From contig NZ_FOGS01000009.1 of NCBI RefSeq assembly GCF_900111305.1, positions 62,001 to 126,000 on the forward strand: a stretch of DNA of 64,000 nt, given 5' to 3'. Shown here piece after piece: positions 19,757 through 28,154 of this stretch (positions are counted from its first letter, which is position 1; each line of letters starts with the position of its first letter). A model generated the notes under the pieces. That model saw only the letters and a list, made by a program, of their open reading frames with translations, was not told where the DNA came from and ran no database searches. The position numbers and the translations under genes were made by a program. This stretch comes from Vreelandella subterranea (GTDB lineage: Bacteria; Pseudomonadota; Gammaproteobacteria; Pseudomonadales; Halomonadaceae).

Positions 19757-19831
19757 CTAACCAGGCCATGCGCCGGATGCCAAAACCTCCGCTTTGCTGC
19801 GGTTTTGTCACCGGCGAGCCGAGCGTTAGCG
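19755..19831 (+). other. attC-like recombination site 4 (strong)
   Basis: GCTAAC (19756-19761) pairs perfectly with GTTAGC (19825-19830), and CGCCGG (19771-19776) pairs perfectly with CCGGCG (19811-19816). AAAACC (19782-19787) pairs with GGTTTT (19801-19806) as the apical hairpin. The length of 77 bp and the nested R and L pairings fit attC. This is the most symmetrical site of the series. Confidence 0.75.
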
Positions 19832-20041
19832 CTGGAAAATATGATCCACGAACTGGTTGCTCTCATAGTCATCGACACGCATCGCGGAATGAAAGGGCCC
19901 GATGCCAGAGAGAGGAACAATGCTGGCGCGGCGATTTATAAGATGCGCGAAGCCAGTGCGGTCATAAAGGGCAGTGCATGAACCAAAGCGCTTTTTCAGT
20001 CTACACTTTGAGTATTTGCCGCAGTCACCAAGGCTCAGCAT
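19826..20041 (-). pseudogene. Possible gene tail on the minus strand, 71 codons
   Basis: A minus-strand frame from ATG 20041 to a stop at 19826-19828 ends with INRRASIVPLSGIGPF and DDYESNQFVDHIF, which read like genuine protein. The stop lies within the right core of attC-like site 4. There is no convincing ribosome site, and the segment faces the promoter side of the macrodomain gene. It could be the end of a truncated gene or a small inverted cassette gene. I do not recognise the family. Confidence 0.3.
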
Positions 20042-20083
20042 CAGTAGGGCCTGCGTGATACTTGGCAATAGACGGAGGAGCCT

Positions 20084-20626
20084 ATGAGCGACAACCGCAT
20101 CAGCGTGCAGTGCTTGGTGGGCGATATTGCCCAGCAATCCGATGTCGATGCCGTGGTCAATGCGGCCAATGCGCAACTGAGAACCGGCGGTGGCGTCGCC
20201 GGGGCGCTTCATCGCGCTGCCGGGCCAGGCTTGGCGGAAGAAGGGCGGCCGATGGCGCCTATCGCCCCGGGCCAGGCGGTACTTACTGGCGGCCATGACC
20301 TGCCTAACCGTTGGGTGATTCACTGTCTGGGCCCGGTGTATGGCGTGGACAAGCCCGAGGATCAACTGCTGGCAGACTGCTACCGTAATGCGCTGGAACT
20401 GGCTGAGAAGCACGGCATTGAGCGGCTGGCCTTTCCGGCGCTTTCCACTGGCGCCTTTGGCTACCCGGCGGAGCAGGCCGCACAAGTATGCGCGACGACC
20501 CTTGAAGCCATACTGCCCACCTTACGCAAAGTGCGCCTGATCCGCTTTGTTTTATTCGATGAAGCGGCCCGGCAAACACTCCACGACGCATTGGCTCAAC
20601 GCTTGACCATCGATCCAGCGGGCTAG
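20084..20626 (+). CDS. Macrodomain protein, O-acetyl-ADP-ribose deacetylase type
   Basis: The 180-residue protein is a single macrodomain: CLVGDIAQQSDVDAVVNAANAQLRTGGGVAGALHRAAG is the ADP-ribose-binding start, and FPALSTGAFGYPAEQAA is the second loop. This is the YmdB-like layout that hydrolyses O-acetyl-ADP-ribose or removes mono-ADP-ribose. GGAGGAG lies just before the ATG. GC content is back to the backbone level, and no attC-like site follows, so it is probably not an integron cassette. Confidence 0.9.
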   Translation: MSDNRISVQCLVGDIAQQSDVDAVVNAANAQLRTGGGVAGALHRAAGPGLAEEGRPMAPIAPGQAVLTGGHDLPNRWVIHCLGPVYGVDKPEDQLLADCYRNALELAEKHGIERLAFPALSTGAFGYPAEQAAQVCATTLEAILPTLRKVRLIRFVLFDEAARQTLHDALAQRLTIDPAG

Positions 20627-20703
20627 CAGCTGCGTTTACTCCCTCATTGAGACGACAGTGAGGGGAATCAGGGTTGATTGAAACACAACTGAAGGAGACC
20701 AAG

Positions 20704-21123
20704 ATGGCATCTACTACACAGCGTCAGGGGGCCTGCCTGTGCGGTATGGTCAGCGTCACTGTTACCACCAACAGCCACCATGTCGGCGTTTGTCACTGCT
20801 CAATGTGCAGAAAGTGGGGCGGTGGCCCGATGTTTGCGGTTGAGTTTGCCGGTGATGTGGACTTCCAAGGTACTGAGAATATCTCCCTCTTTAGTTCCTC
20901 AGAATGGGCCGAGCGTGGTTTCTGCCAGCAGTGTGGCACTCATCTCTTCTATCGCTTGAAGCAGGATGCTCATTACGCGCTTCCCGTTGGTCTTCTTGAT
21001 GACTCGGATGATTGGCAAATAACCGAGCAAATATTCATCGACCAGAAGCCGCGCTACTATTCGCTAGCAGAAAAAACCAAGCAGCTGACCGGCGAAGAAG
21101 TGTTCGCCCAGTATGGTGAATAA
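20704..21123 (+). CDS. GFA-family (CENP-V/GFA) zinc protein
   Basis: The 139-residue product carries the GFA cysteine pattern: GACLCGMVSV, GVCHCSMCRKWGGGP and FCQQCGTHLFYR, which bind two zinc ions. The family includes glutathione-dependent formaldehyde-activating enzyme, but most members have no proven activity and this one cannot be assigned. The ATG at 20704 follows GAAGGAGA, a good ribosome site. Confidence 0.87.
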   Translation: MASTTQRQGACLCGMVSVTVTTNSHHVGVCHCSMCRKWGGGPMFAVEFAGDVDFQGTENISLFSSSEWAERGFCQQCGTHLFYRLKQDAHYALPVGLLDDSDDWQITEQIFIDQKPRYYSLAEKTKQLTGEEVFAQYGE

Positions 21124-21190
21124 AGGCCAGTCGAAGGGTACGTCTCCGTTTAAGCGATGAGGCGGGTCATTTCTGAAGAGGGAAGCATCA

Positions 21191-21667
21191 ATGTCAGAAA
21201 AAGGTCGGCACGATTATGCCGCTACCGTTGTCTGGACGGGTAATTCAGGCGAAGGTACCCAACATTATCGCGCCTTCTCGCGTGACCACGAGATAACGTG
21301 CGCCAGTAAACCGACAATATTCGGATCGTCAGATCCCGCCTTCCTGGGCGACTCGTCCCGTTATAACCCGGAAGAGCTATTGCTAAGCTCACTCTCGGCA
21401 TGCCATATGCTTTGGTATCTGCACCTGTGCGCCAGCGCTGGCATTACGGTAACGGAATATACAGACAACGCCACGGGTCGAATGATCGAGACGACCAATG
21501 GCAGTGGCTATTTCGAAAGCGTAACGCTTAAGCCACGCATCCGAATCGGGGCGGCTGACGATAGCGAGCTTGCGACATCCCTGCACGATAAAGCGCATTC
21601 GTTCTGCTTTATTGCCAATTCCGTCAATTTTGACGTCGGGTGTGAGCCTGAGATTCTCACCGGGTAA
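21191..21667 (+). CDS. OsmC/Ohr-family protein
   Basis: A 158-residue OsmC-fold protein. The conserved central helix reads NPEELLLSSLSACHMLWYLHLCASAG, with the peroxidatic cysteine in SACH. The second cysteine region is less clear (HSFCFIANSVN). Members reduce organic hydroperoxides or related electrophiles. The start has GAGGGAAG upstream. It lies between GFA and HD-domain genes in the same direction, with no terminators visible, so co-transcription is possible. Confidence 0.85.
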   Translation: MSEKGRHDYAATVVWTGNSGEGTQHYRAFSRDHEITCASKPTIFGSSDPAFLGDSSRYNPEELLLSSLSACHMLWYLHLCASAGITVTEYTDNATGRMIETTNGSGYFESVTLKPRIRIGAADDSELATSLHDKAHSFCFIANSVNFDVGCEPEILTG

Positions 21668-21728
21668 TGGACTTGCCTGAACTGAATAAGTGCAGGCATT
21701 AACGGTACATGACGAACAAGGATGTAGC

Positions 21729-22355
21729 GTGGTAGAGCATTATGAACACCAGTTCATCAGCTTCATTAACGCTGAAATGGAGCAAGACCTGGCGCATGAT
21801 GTGAATCATGTATTGAGAGTCGTCAAAACCGCCAAATCGTTATGTGAAATAGAAGGAGCGAAACTTGAAGTGGTTTTGCCGGCCGCGTATTTACATGATT
21901 GCTTTTCATTCCCCAAGAATCACCCCGACAGGGCTCGGAGTTCTTTTTTCGCTTCCCAGAAGGCGCTGGATTTCCTGGCGGCCATCAATTATCCGTCCGA
22001 ATATCACAGCGACATAGGGCATGCGATCATCGCGCATAGTTACAGCGCGAAGGTGCACCCTCAAACGATAGAAGCTCAGATTGTGCAAGACGCCGATAGG
22101 CTGGATGCGCTTGGGGCTATCGGGATTGCAAGGTGCCTTCAGGTGAGCACAGGTTTAGGGGTGGGGCTGTATGACCCAGAGGACCCGTTCTGTGATGTTC
22201 GAGCGCCAAATGACCGTGTTAATACGGTTGATCACTTCTATACAAAGCTACTTAACATTGCTGAAACCATGAACACGAAATCTGCCAAGGAAGAGGCGGA
22301 CAAGAGAACAGCCTTTATGAAGCAGTATTTGGCTCAGTTAGGCGCTGAAATATAA
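21729..22355 (+). CDS. HD-domain hydrolase, YedJ-like
   Basis: A 208-residue HD-superfamily phosphohydrolase: HDVNHVLRVVKTAKSLC, AAYLHDCFSFPK (the HD pair) and QDADRLDALGAIGIARC supply the metal ligands. This is the YedJ-like subgroup, with unknown nucleotide or other phospho-substrate. GTG 21729 is preferred because AAGGA lies about 7 bases upstream and it starts the protein at VEHYEHQF; an upstream GTG at 21690 is possible. Confidence 0.83.
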   Translation: MVEHYEHQFISFINAEMEQDLAHDVNHVLRVVKTAKSLCEIEGAKLEVVLPAAYLHDCFSFPKNHPDRARSSFFASQKALDFLAAINYPSEYHSDIGHAIIAHSYSAKVHPQTIEAQIVQDADRLDALGAIGIARCLQVSTGLGVGLYDPEDPFCDVRAPNDRVNTVDHFYTKLLNIAETMNTKSAKEEADKRTAFMKQYLAQLGAEI

Positions 22356-22455
22356 AAGTAAAAGTGCTCGAATTTTAAGACGGTGACGCCCACCTCCGGC
22401 TATTTGCACGAATCAGCGCTGTGAACAGACAGGCAATGATGCGTCTTGACGTCAA

Positions 22456-23334
22456 TTATTCGCTTCTGCTTTCTTCCAGTGCCTCGATCATCATGCGCGC
22501 AGCGTTGGAGAGCGTGCGGTTGTTGTGCACCAGGTAACCCAGGGGACGGTGGAGCGGGGCGGTGGCAACCTTGAGTTCCACCAGGTCGTGGTCGATCATC
22601 TTTTCCGGCAGCAGGCTCCAGCCGAGCCCGACACTGCACATCATCTTGAGGGTTTCCAGGTAGTTGGTCGCCATGCTCACCGGCAGCTCAAGTCCCGCTT
22701 GTTCAAACCGCTGGGCGATTAGCGAGCCGGTAAAGGTTTTGGCCCCCGGCATCACGCAGTTGTGTTGGCAAAGGTCGGCAAGCGACAGCGCGCGTTGCTG
22801 GGCGGCGAGCGGGTGGTCGGTGGCGCAGACAAAGCACAGCCGGTCACGCCAGAGCTCCACGACATGCAGTTGCTCCACGGGGTGGGGCGCGAGGGTGACC
22901 ACAGCCATTTCCAGCGAGCCATCGCGCACGCCCTGATAGGCGAATTCCGAATCAAGAAAGTGCAGGTCCAGCGCCACCGCCGGGTGGCGCTGGGTATACT
23001 GCTTTAATACCGGCGGTAAACGGTGCAGGCCAATATGGTGGCTGGTCGCAAGCGTCAGCGGCCCGCCCACCTGGCCGGACAGGTTGGCGAGTGCCCGGCG
23101 GCTGTCCTCGACCGTGAACAGAATTTGCCTGGCCTGGGGGAGAAGCACGCTACCCGCTTCGGTTAACGCGATGCGTCGGCCAATGCGGTCAAACAGCCGT
23201 GCGTCTACCTGCGATTCCAGAGTGGCAATGCGCTTGCTCACCGCCGGTTGGGTCAGGTGAAGCTGTTCAGCCGCCCGGGAGAAACTTTGCGTGTCGGCTA
23301 CGGCCAAAAAGGCTTGAAGGCTTTGGGTGTCCAT
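22456..23334 (-). CDS. LysR-family transcriptional regulator
   Basis: A 292-residue LysR protein. The N-terminal helix-turn-helix reads QSFSRAAEQLHLTQPAVSKRIATLESQVDARLF, followed by a substrate-binding domain (GGPLTLATSHHIGLHRLPPVL). It is divergent from leuCDB across a 173-bp gap. A LysR regulator also sits beside leuC in Pseudomonas, so it may control the leucine genes; the ligand is not known. Two ATTC/GAAT repeats in the shared gap could be its sites. Confidence 0.9.
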   Translation of the reverse strand: MDTQSLQAFLAVADTQSFSRAAEQLHLTQPAVSKRIATLESQVDARLFDRIGRRIALTEAGSVLLPQARQILFTVEDSRRALANLSGQVGGPLTLATSHHIGLHRLPPVLKQYTQRHPAVALDLHFLDSEFAYQGVRDGSLEMAVVTLAPHPVEQLHVVELWRDRLCFVCATDHPLAAQQRALSLADLCQHNCVMPGAKTFTGSLIAQRFEQAGLELPVSMATNYLETLKMMCSVGLGWSLLPEKMIDHDLVELKVATAPLHRPLGYLVHNNRTLSNAARMMIEALEESRSE

Positions 23335-23367
23335 CGCGTCATGTATCCACTTGGCAAACTGTCTTGT

Positions 23368-23395
23368 ATTCTAGTTTGGAATCCATTCTATGAAT
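23368..23395. promoter_or_regulatory. Candidate LysR operator between the regulator and leuC
   Basis: ATTC-N7-GAAT (23368-23382) matches the LysR T-N11-A form, and ATTC-TAT-GAAT follows at 23385-23395. Both lie 34-61 bp upstream of the regulator's start codon and about 115 bp before leuC. Inference only. Confidence 0.4.
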
Positions 23396-23507
23396 AACAT
23401 GAATTGCTTTTATCTTCGAGCCGCGTGACACTCCTACAACACGTTAAAAAAGCAGCGCCAAAAAAGCTGCCGCTATGAACTAGCAGGGCCTAGCCCGGGA
23501 GAAACAC

Positions 23508-24959
23508 ATGTCAGGTCAAACGCTTTACGACAAATTGTGGAATCAGCACCTGGTCAAGCAGCGCGATGACGGCACCGCGTTGATCTATATCGACCGCCAT
23601 ATGCTCCACGAAGTGACCTCGCCCCAGGCCTTTGAAGGACTGCGTTTGGCGAACCGCAAGCCCTGGCGCCTGGATACCAACCTCGCGACCACTGACCATA
23701 ACGTGCCGACGACCCTGATAGAGCGTTCTCAGGGTAATAGCGGTATCAAAGATCCGGTGTCGTTGATCCAGGTGCAAACCCTCGACGATAACTGTGTCGA
23801 GTACGGGATCACCGAGTTCGGCATCAACGACCCGCGCCAGGGCATCGTGCATGTGGTCGGGCCGGAGCAGGGTGCAACCCTGCCGGGCATGACCGTCGTC
23901 TGCGGCGATTCCCACACCGCCACCCACGGTGCTTTTGGTGCACTGGCCCACGGCATTGGCACCTCGGAAGTCGAGCACGTACTGGCGACCCAGTGCCTGC
24001 TGACCCAGAAGATGAAGAACATGCAGGTGCGCGTTGAAGGCGAGCTGGGCCTGGGCGTGACCGCCAAAGACGTGGTGCTGGCGATTATCGGCAAGATTGG
24101 CACGGCGGGCGGCACCGGCTATGCCATCGAGTTTGCCGGTAGCGCCATCGAGTCGCTGTCCATGGAAGGCCGCATGACCGTGTGCAACATGGCCATTGAG
24201 GCGGGCGCGCGGGTCGGCATGATTGCCGTGGACGACACCACGATTGACTACATCGGCAACCGTCCCTATTCGCCGACCGGCGAGCAGTGGGAAGCCGCCG
24301 TGGCAGACTGGCGCAACCTGGTATCCGACCCGGATGCCGTCTTCGACAACGTGGTGACCCTGAAAGCCGAAGACATCGAACCCCAGGTGAGTTGGGGCAC
24401 CAGCCCTGAAATGGTCACCGGTATTTCCGGCCAGGTGCCCGACCCCAACGCCGCGCCGGACGAAACCGTGCAGCGCAGCCATACCCGTGCGCTTGAGTAC
24501 ATGGGGCTGCAGGCCAACCAGAAAATTACCGATATCAAGCTGGACAAGATTTTCATCGGCTCCTGCACCAATGCGCGCATTGAAGACCTGCGCGAAGCCG
24601 CCAAGGTGGCGAAGGGCAATAAAATCGCCGACTCCATCAAGCTTGCCATGGTGGTGCCCGGTTCCGGCTTGGTGAAGCGCCAGGCGGAAGAGGAAGGCCT
24701 GGACAAGATCTTCATCGACGCAGGCTTTGAATGGCGCGAGCCGGGCTGCTCCATGTGCCTGGCGATGAACGCCGACAAACTGGGCGCGGGCGAGCACTGT
24801 GCCTCGACCTCCAACCGCAACTTTGAAGGGCGCCAGGGCTACGGCGGTCGCACTCACCTGGTAAGCCCCGCCATGGCGGCAGCGGCGGCCATTGCCGGTC
24901 ACTTTGTCGATGTGCGCAGCCTGCCCGCTAACGATGCAACCCACGCTCAGGAGGCCTAA
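23508..24959 (+). CDS. leuC: 3-isopropylmalate dehydratase large subunit
   Basis: LeuC with LeuD isomerises 2-isopropylmalate to 3-isopropylmalate in leucine synthesis. The 483-residue product has the aconitase-family [4Fe-4S] cysteines at 353 ([14 protein letters not shown]), 414 and 417 (GCSMCLAMN). It starts [14 protein letters not shown], the usual LeuC start, and has [22 protein letters not shown] precedes the ATG. First gene of leuCDB; leuA is not nearby. Confidence 0.97.
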   Translation: MSGQTLYDKLWNQHLVKQRDDGTALIYIDRHMLHEVTSPQAFEGLRLANRKPWRLDTNLATTDHNVPTTLIERSQGNSGIKDPVSLIQVQTLDDNCVEYGITEFGINDPRQGIVHVVGPEQGATLPGMTVVCGDSHTATHGAFGALAHGIGTSEVEHVLATQCLLTQKMKNMQVRVEGELGLGVTAKDVVLAIIGKIGTAGGTGYAIEFAGSAIESLSMEGRMTVCNMAIEAGARVGMIAVDDTTIDYIGNRPYSPTGEQWEAAVADWRNLVSDPDAVFDNVVTLKAEDIEPQVSWGTSPEMVTGISGQVPDPNAAPDETVQRSHTRALEYMGLQANQKITDIKLDKIFIGSCTNARIEDLREAAKVAKGNKIADSIKLAMVVPGSGLVKRQAEEEGLDKIFIDAGFEWREPGCSMCLAMNADKLGAGEHCASTSNRNFEGRQGYGGRTHLVSPAMAAAAAIAGHFVDVRSLPANDATHAQEA

Positions 24960-24962
24960 GCC

Positions 24963-25610
24963 ATGAAAAAGTTCGAACGTTTTGAAGGCGTCGTCGCGCC
25001 TCTTGATCGCGCCAACGTGGACACCGATCTGATCATTCCGAAGCAGTTTTTGAAGTCGATCAAGCGGACCGGTTTCGGGGTCAATCTGTTTGACGAGTTA
25101 CGCTACCTGGATGAAGGCGAGCCAGGGCAGGACTGCTCGCAGCGGCCGCTGAATCCGGATTTCGTGTTGAACAAGCCGCGTTATCAGGGGGCCGAAATAC
25201 TGCTGACACGGCGTAACTTCGGTTGCGGCAGCTCCCGCGAGCATGCCCCCTGGGCGCTGGAAGACTTTGGCTTCAAGGTGGTGGTGGCACCCAGCTTTGC
25301 CGATATTTTCTACAATAACGCCTTCAAAAACGGCATCCTGCTCATCACCTTCGACGAAGACACGATTGATCGCCTGTTCGATGAAGTAGAAGCGAAAGAA
25401 GGCTATCGCATGGATGTGGACCTGGAGAATCAGCGCGTGATTACCCATCGCGGCGAAATTCTTGAGTTCGAGGTCGATGAGTTCCGCAAGCACTGCCTGC
25501 TGGAAGGCCTGGACGATATCGGCTTGACGCTGAAAGACGAAGACGCCATTCGACGCTTTGAGGAAAGCCATCGCCAGGCACGGCCTTGGTTGTTCCGCCA
25601 GCCTGCGTAA
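24963..25610 (+). CDS. leuD: 3-isopropylmalate dehydratase small subunit
   Basis: LeuD is the swivelling substrate-binding subunit paired with LeuC. The 215-residue product shows [23 protein letters not shown] at the start and [21 protein letters not shown] near residue 80, the family signature. It begins three bases after the leuC stop, with AGGAGGCC overlapping the end of leuC as ribosome site. Confidence 0.97.
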   Translation: MKKFERFEGVVAPLDRANVDTDLIIPKQFLKSIKRTGFGVNLFDELRYLDEGEPGQDCSQRPLNPDFVLNKPRYQGAEILLTRRNFGCGSSREHAPWALEDFGFKVVVAPSFADIFYNNAFKNGILLITFDEDTIDRLFDEVEAKEGYRMDVDLENQRVITHRGEILEFEVDEFRKHCLLEGLDDIGLTLKDEDAIRRFEESHRQARPWLFRQPA

Positions 25611-25642
25611 GCCACCGCTTGAATAAATGCTAAGGACGTTGC

Positions 25643-26722
25643 ATGACACATAAGGTTCTATTATTGCCGGGTGACGGTATCGGCCCCGAAATTGCTGCCC
25701 AGGCAGCGCGCCTGCTGAAAGCCTGCCAGGACGCCGGGCTGGATATCGAGGTGGATGAAGCGCTGGTTGGCGGTGCCGCCTACGATGCCCACGGCGATCC
25801 ATTGCCTGAGCAGACGCTGGATAAAGCCAAGGCCGCAAGTGCCATCCTGCTTGGGGCAGTGGGTGGCCCCAAGTGGGACAAGATCGAAGATCTATCCAAG
25901 CGGCCCGAAAAAGGCCTGCTCGGCCTGCGCAAAAACCTGGGGCTGTTCGGCAATCTGCGCCCGGCCATGCTCTACCCCCAGCTTGCCAGCGCCTCCAGCC
26001 TGAAACCGGAACTGGTGGCCGGGCTTGATATCATGATCGTCCGCGAGCTGACCGGCGGCATCTACTTCGGCCAGCCGCGCGGCATCGAAGAACGCAACGG
26101 CGAGCGGGTAGGCTTTAATACCTACGTATATTCCGAAAGCGAGATCGAGCGTATCGGTCGCGTGGCCTTTGAAATGGCCCAGAAGCGTGGCAAGAAGCTT
26201 TGCTCGGTGGATAAAGCCAACGTGCTGGAAGTGACGATCCTGTGGCGTGAGGTCATGGAGCGGCTGGCACCGGAATACCCGGACGTTGAGCTGTCGCACA
26301 TGTACGTGGATAACGCTGCCATGCAGCTGGTGCGTGCGCCGAAGCAGTTTGACGTAGTGGTGACCGGCAACATGTTCGGCGACATTCTCTCCGACGCCGC
26401 CGCCATGCTCACGGGGTCCATCGGTATGTTGCCTTCTGCTTCGCTCAATGAAAGTGGTCAGGGCATGTACGAGCCCTGCCACGGCAGCGCACCGGATATC
26501 GCCGGTAAAAACATTGCCAACCCGCTGGCGATGATGCTCTCTGTGGCCATGATGCTGCGCTACTCGCTGGGCGAAAACGCCATGGCCGAGCGCATCGAAG
26601 CCGCCGTGGGCAGCGTGCTGGATGACGGCCTGCGCACCGCGGACATTGCCTCTGAAGGCATGCAGACCATCGGTACTGACGCCATGGGTGATGCAGTGCT
26701 TTCAGCGTTTGCCAAGCAGTGA
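25643..26722 (+). CDS. leuB: 3-isopropylmalate dehydrogenase
   Basis: LeuB oxidatively decarboxylates 3-isopropylmalate with NAD+. The 359-residue product begins [13 protein letters not shown] and has [15 protein letters not shown]. The Mg-binding region [25 protein letters not shown] is followed by [20 protein letters not shown]. These are the isocitrate/isopropylmalate dehydrogenase signatures with the LeuB-specific GGIYFG loop. Third gene of leuCDB, with a 32-bp gap from leuD. Confidence 0.97.
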   Translation: MTHKVLLLPGDGIGPEIAAQAARLLKACQDAGLDIEVDEALVGGAAYDAHGDPLPEQTLDKAKAASAILLGAVGGPKWDKIEDLSKRPEKGLLGLRKNLGLFGNLRPAMLYPQLASASSLKPELVAGLDIMIVRELTGGIYFGQPRGIEERNGERVGFNTYVYSESEIERIGRVAFEMAQKRGKKLCSVDKANVLEVTILWREVMERLAPEYPDVELSHMYVDNAAMQLVRAPKQFDVVVTGNMFGDILSDAAAMLTGSIGMLPSASLNESGQGMYEPCHGSAPDIAGKNIANPLAMMLSVAMMLRYSLGENAMAERIEAAVGSVLDDGLRTADIASEGMQTIGTDAMGDAVLSAFAKQ

Positions 26723-26765
26723 AACCCTCGGTTTTGCGCTTATAAAATCACCATGAAGAATCGTG

Positions 26766-26771
26766 TATAAT
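26766..26771 (+). promoter_or_regulatory. Candidate -10 box of asd
   Basis: A perfect TATAAT lies 33 bp before the asd start codon, in the 81-bp gap after leuB. No good -35 stands at standard spacing, so it may be a weak or activated promoter. A consensus Shine-Dalgarno, AGGAGG, lies 6 bases before asd. Confidence 0.4.
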
Positions 26772-26803
26772 GCAAGTACTCATTCTTTGCAGGAGGACTT
26801 CAG

Positions 26804-27916
26804 ATGTTGAAAGTCGGTTTCGTGGGATGGCGCGGCATGGTCGGCTCGGTGCTGATGCAGCGCATGCAGGAAGATGGTGATTTCAACGGCATTGAGCCGG
26901 TGTTCTTCACCACTTCCCAGGTCGGCCAGCCCGGCCCCGACATCGGTGTGGACGTCCCTCCGCTGAAAGACGCCTTTGATATCGAGGCGCTCAAGGCGCT
27001 GGATGTGGTGGTCACCTGTCAGGGCGGCGACTACACCAAGCCGGTCTACAAGGACCTGCGCAGTGCAGGCTGGCAAGGCTACTGGATTGATGCCGCAAGT
27101 ACGCTGCGCATGGAAGATGAAGCGACCATCGTGCTGGACCCGGTCAACCGCGGCGTGATCGACGCACAGCTGGCCAAGGGCGCCAAGACCTTCGTCGGCG
27201 GCAACTGCACCGTGAGCCTGATGCTGATGGGGCTGGGCGGTCTGTTTGAAGCCGATATGATCGAGTGGATGACGTCCATGACCTATCAGGCGGCGTCCGG
27301 CTCGGGTGCCAAGCACATGCGCGAGCTGCTCAACCAGATGGGCACGCTGCACGATAGCGTCGGCGAAGAACTGAAAGACACCTCCAACGCGATTCTGGAT
27401 ATCGACCGTAAAGTGACGGCGGCCATGCGCAGCGGCAACTTCCCCACCGAGAACTTCGGTGCGCCCTTGGCCGGTAGCCTGTTACCGTGGATCGACAGCA
27501 AGCTGGAAAGTGGCCAAAGCCGCGAAGAGTGGAAGGGCAGCGTTGAGACCAACAAGATTCTGGGTCTCGATAACAACCCGATCCCCATCGATGGCCTTTG
27601 CGTACGTATCGGTGCCATGCGGTCGCATAGCCAGGCGTTCACTATCAAGCTGAAGAAGGACGTGCCGCTGGACGAGATCGAAGACCGCATCGCCAAGCAC
27701 AACGAGTGGGTCAAGCTGATTCCCAACGAGAAAGACGCCACCAACGAAGGCTTAACGCCTGCTGCGGCGACAGGCACCCTGCAAGTGCCGGTTGGCCGCC
27801 TGCGCAAGCTGCAAATGGGCGGTGAGTATCTCTCGGCATTCAGCGTTGGTGACCAGCTGTTGTGGGGCGCGGCTGAACCGCTCAAGCGCATGTTGATGAT
27901 CCTGCGCGAACAGTAA
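26804..27916 (+). CDS. asd: Aspartate-semialdehyde dehydrogenase
   Basis: Asd makes aspartate semialdehyde, the branch point to lysine/diaminopimelate, threonine and methionine. The 370-residue product has the NADP motif [19 protein letters not shown], the catalytic cysteine at 135 ([10 protein letters not shown]), and [14 protein letters not shown]. It belongs to the gammaproteobacterial ASADH class. The protein feeds methionine synthesis through metZ further along the window. A strong terminator follows. Confidence 0.97.
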   Translation: MLKVGFVGWRGMVGSVLMQRMQEDGDFNGIEPVFFTTSQVGQPGPDIGVDVPPLKDAFDIEALKALDVVVTCQGGDYTKPVYKDLRSAGWQGYWIDAASTLRMEDEATIVLDPVNRGVIDAQLAKGAKTFVGGNCTVSLMLMGLGGLFEADMIEWMTSMTYQAASGSGAKHMRELLNQMGTLHDSVGEELKDTSNAILDIDRKVTAAMRSGNFPTENFGAPLAGSLLPWIDSKLESGQSREEWKGSVETNKILGLDNNPIPIDGLCVRIGAMRSHSQAFTIKLKKDVPLDEIEDRIAKHNEWVKLIPNEKDATNEGLTPAAATGTLQVPVGRLRKLQMGGEYLSAFSVGDQLLWGAAEPLKRMLMILREQ

Positions 27917-27977
27917 GTTTCCGCCGAGGCCAAAGACGCATCCTAAGCGGAGGAAAAAGCCGCATCCCAAGCGGACG

Positions 27978-28012
27978 AAAACGGGGGGCGAATCAAACGC
28001 TTCCCGTTTTTT
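27978..28012 (+). terminator. Terminator after asd
   Basis: AAAACGGG (27978-27985) pairs with CCCGTTTT (28003-28010), with an inner GCG/CGC, followed by more T residues. Confidence 0.78.
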
Positions 28013-28020
28013 ATGTGCGC

Positions 28021-28048
28021 GGATTTTGTCCCACGGATTTTGTCCCAC
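28021..28048 (+). repeat. Exact 14-bp tandem duplication
   Basis: GGATTTTGTCCCAC is present twice head to tail. It is one of three short tandem duplications in the asd-fimV gap. Confidence 0.9.
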
Positions 28049-28060
28049 AAAGACGGTACT

Positions 28061-28087
28061 GTGGTAAAAACGCTATTGTGGTAAAAA
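28061..28087 (+). repeat. 17-bp-period direct repeat
   Basis: GTGGTAAAAA occurs at 28061 and again at 28078, with similar flanks (CTGTGGTAAAAACG and TTGTGGTAAAAAAG). It lies about 70-95 bp upstream of the fimV-like start. Confidence 0.75.
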
Positions 28088-28154
28088 AGCATGAAAGCGC
28101 TGCACAATGAAGCGGCGGGTTATATAAAAAGTTCAATTGGCAACAGGGGCATCC

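Noticed and set aside
20627..21190. Further attC sites between the macrodomain, GFA and OsmC genes
   Set aside because: No pair of GTTRRRY-type cores with foldable arms is visible in these gaps.
23511..24944. Minus-strand frame of 477 codons covering leuC
   Set aside because: It mirrors leuC exactly; its low-complexity His/Gly/Arg-rich product is typical of an antisense shadow.
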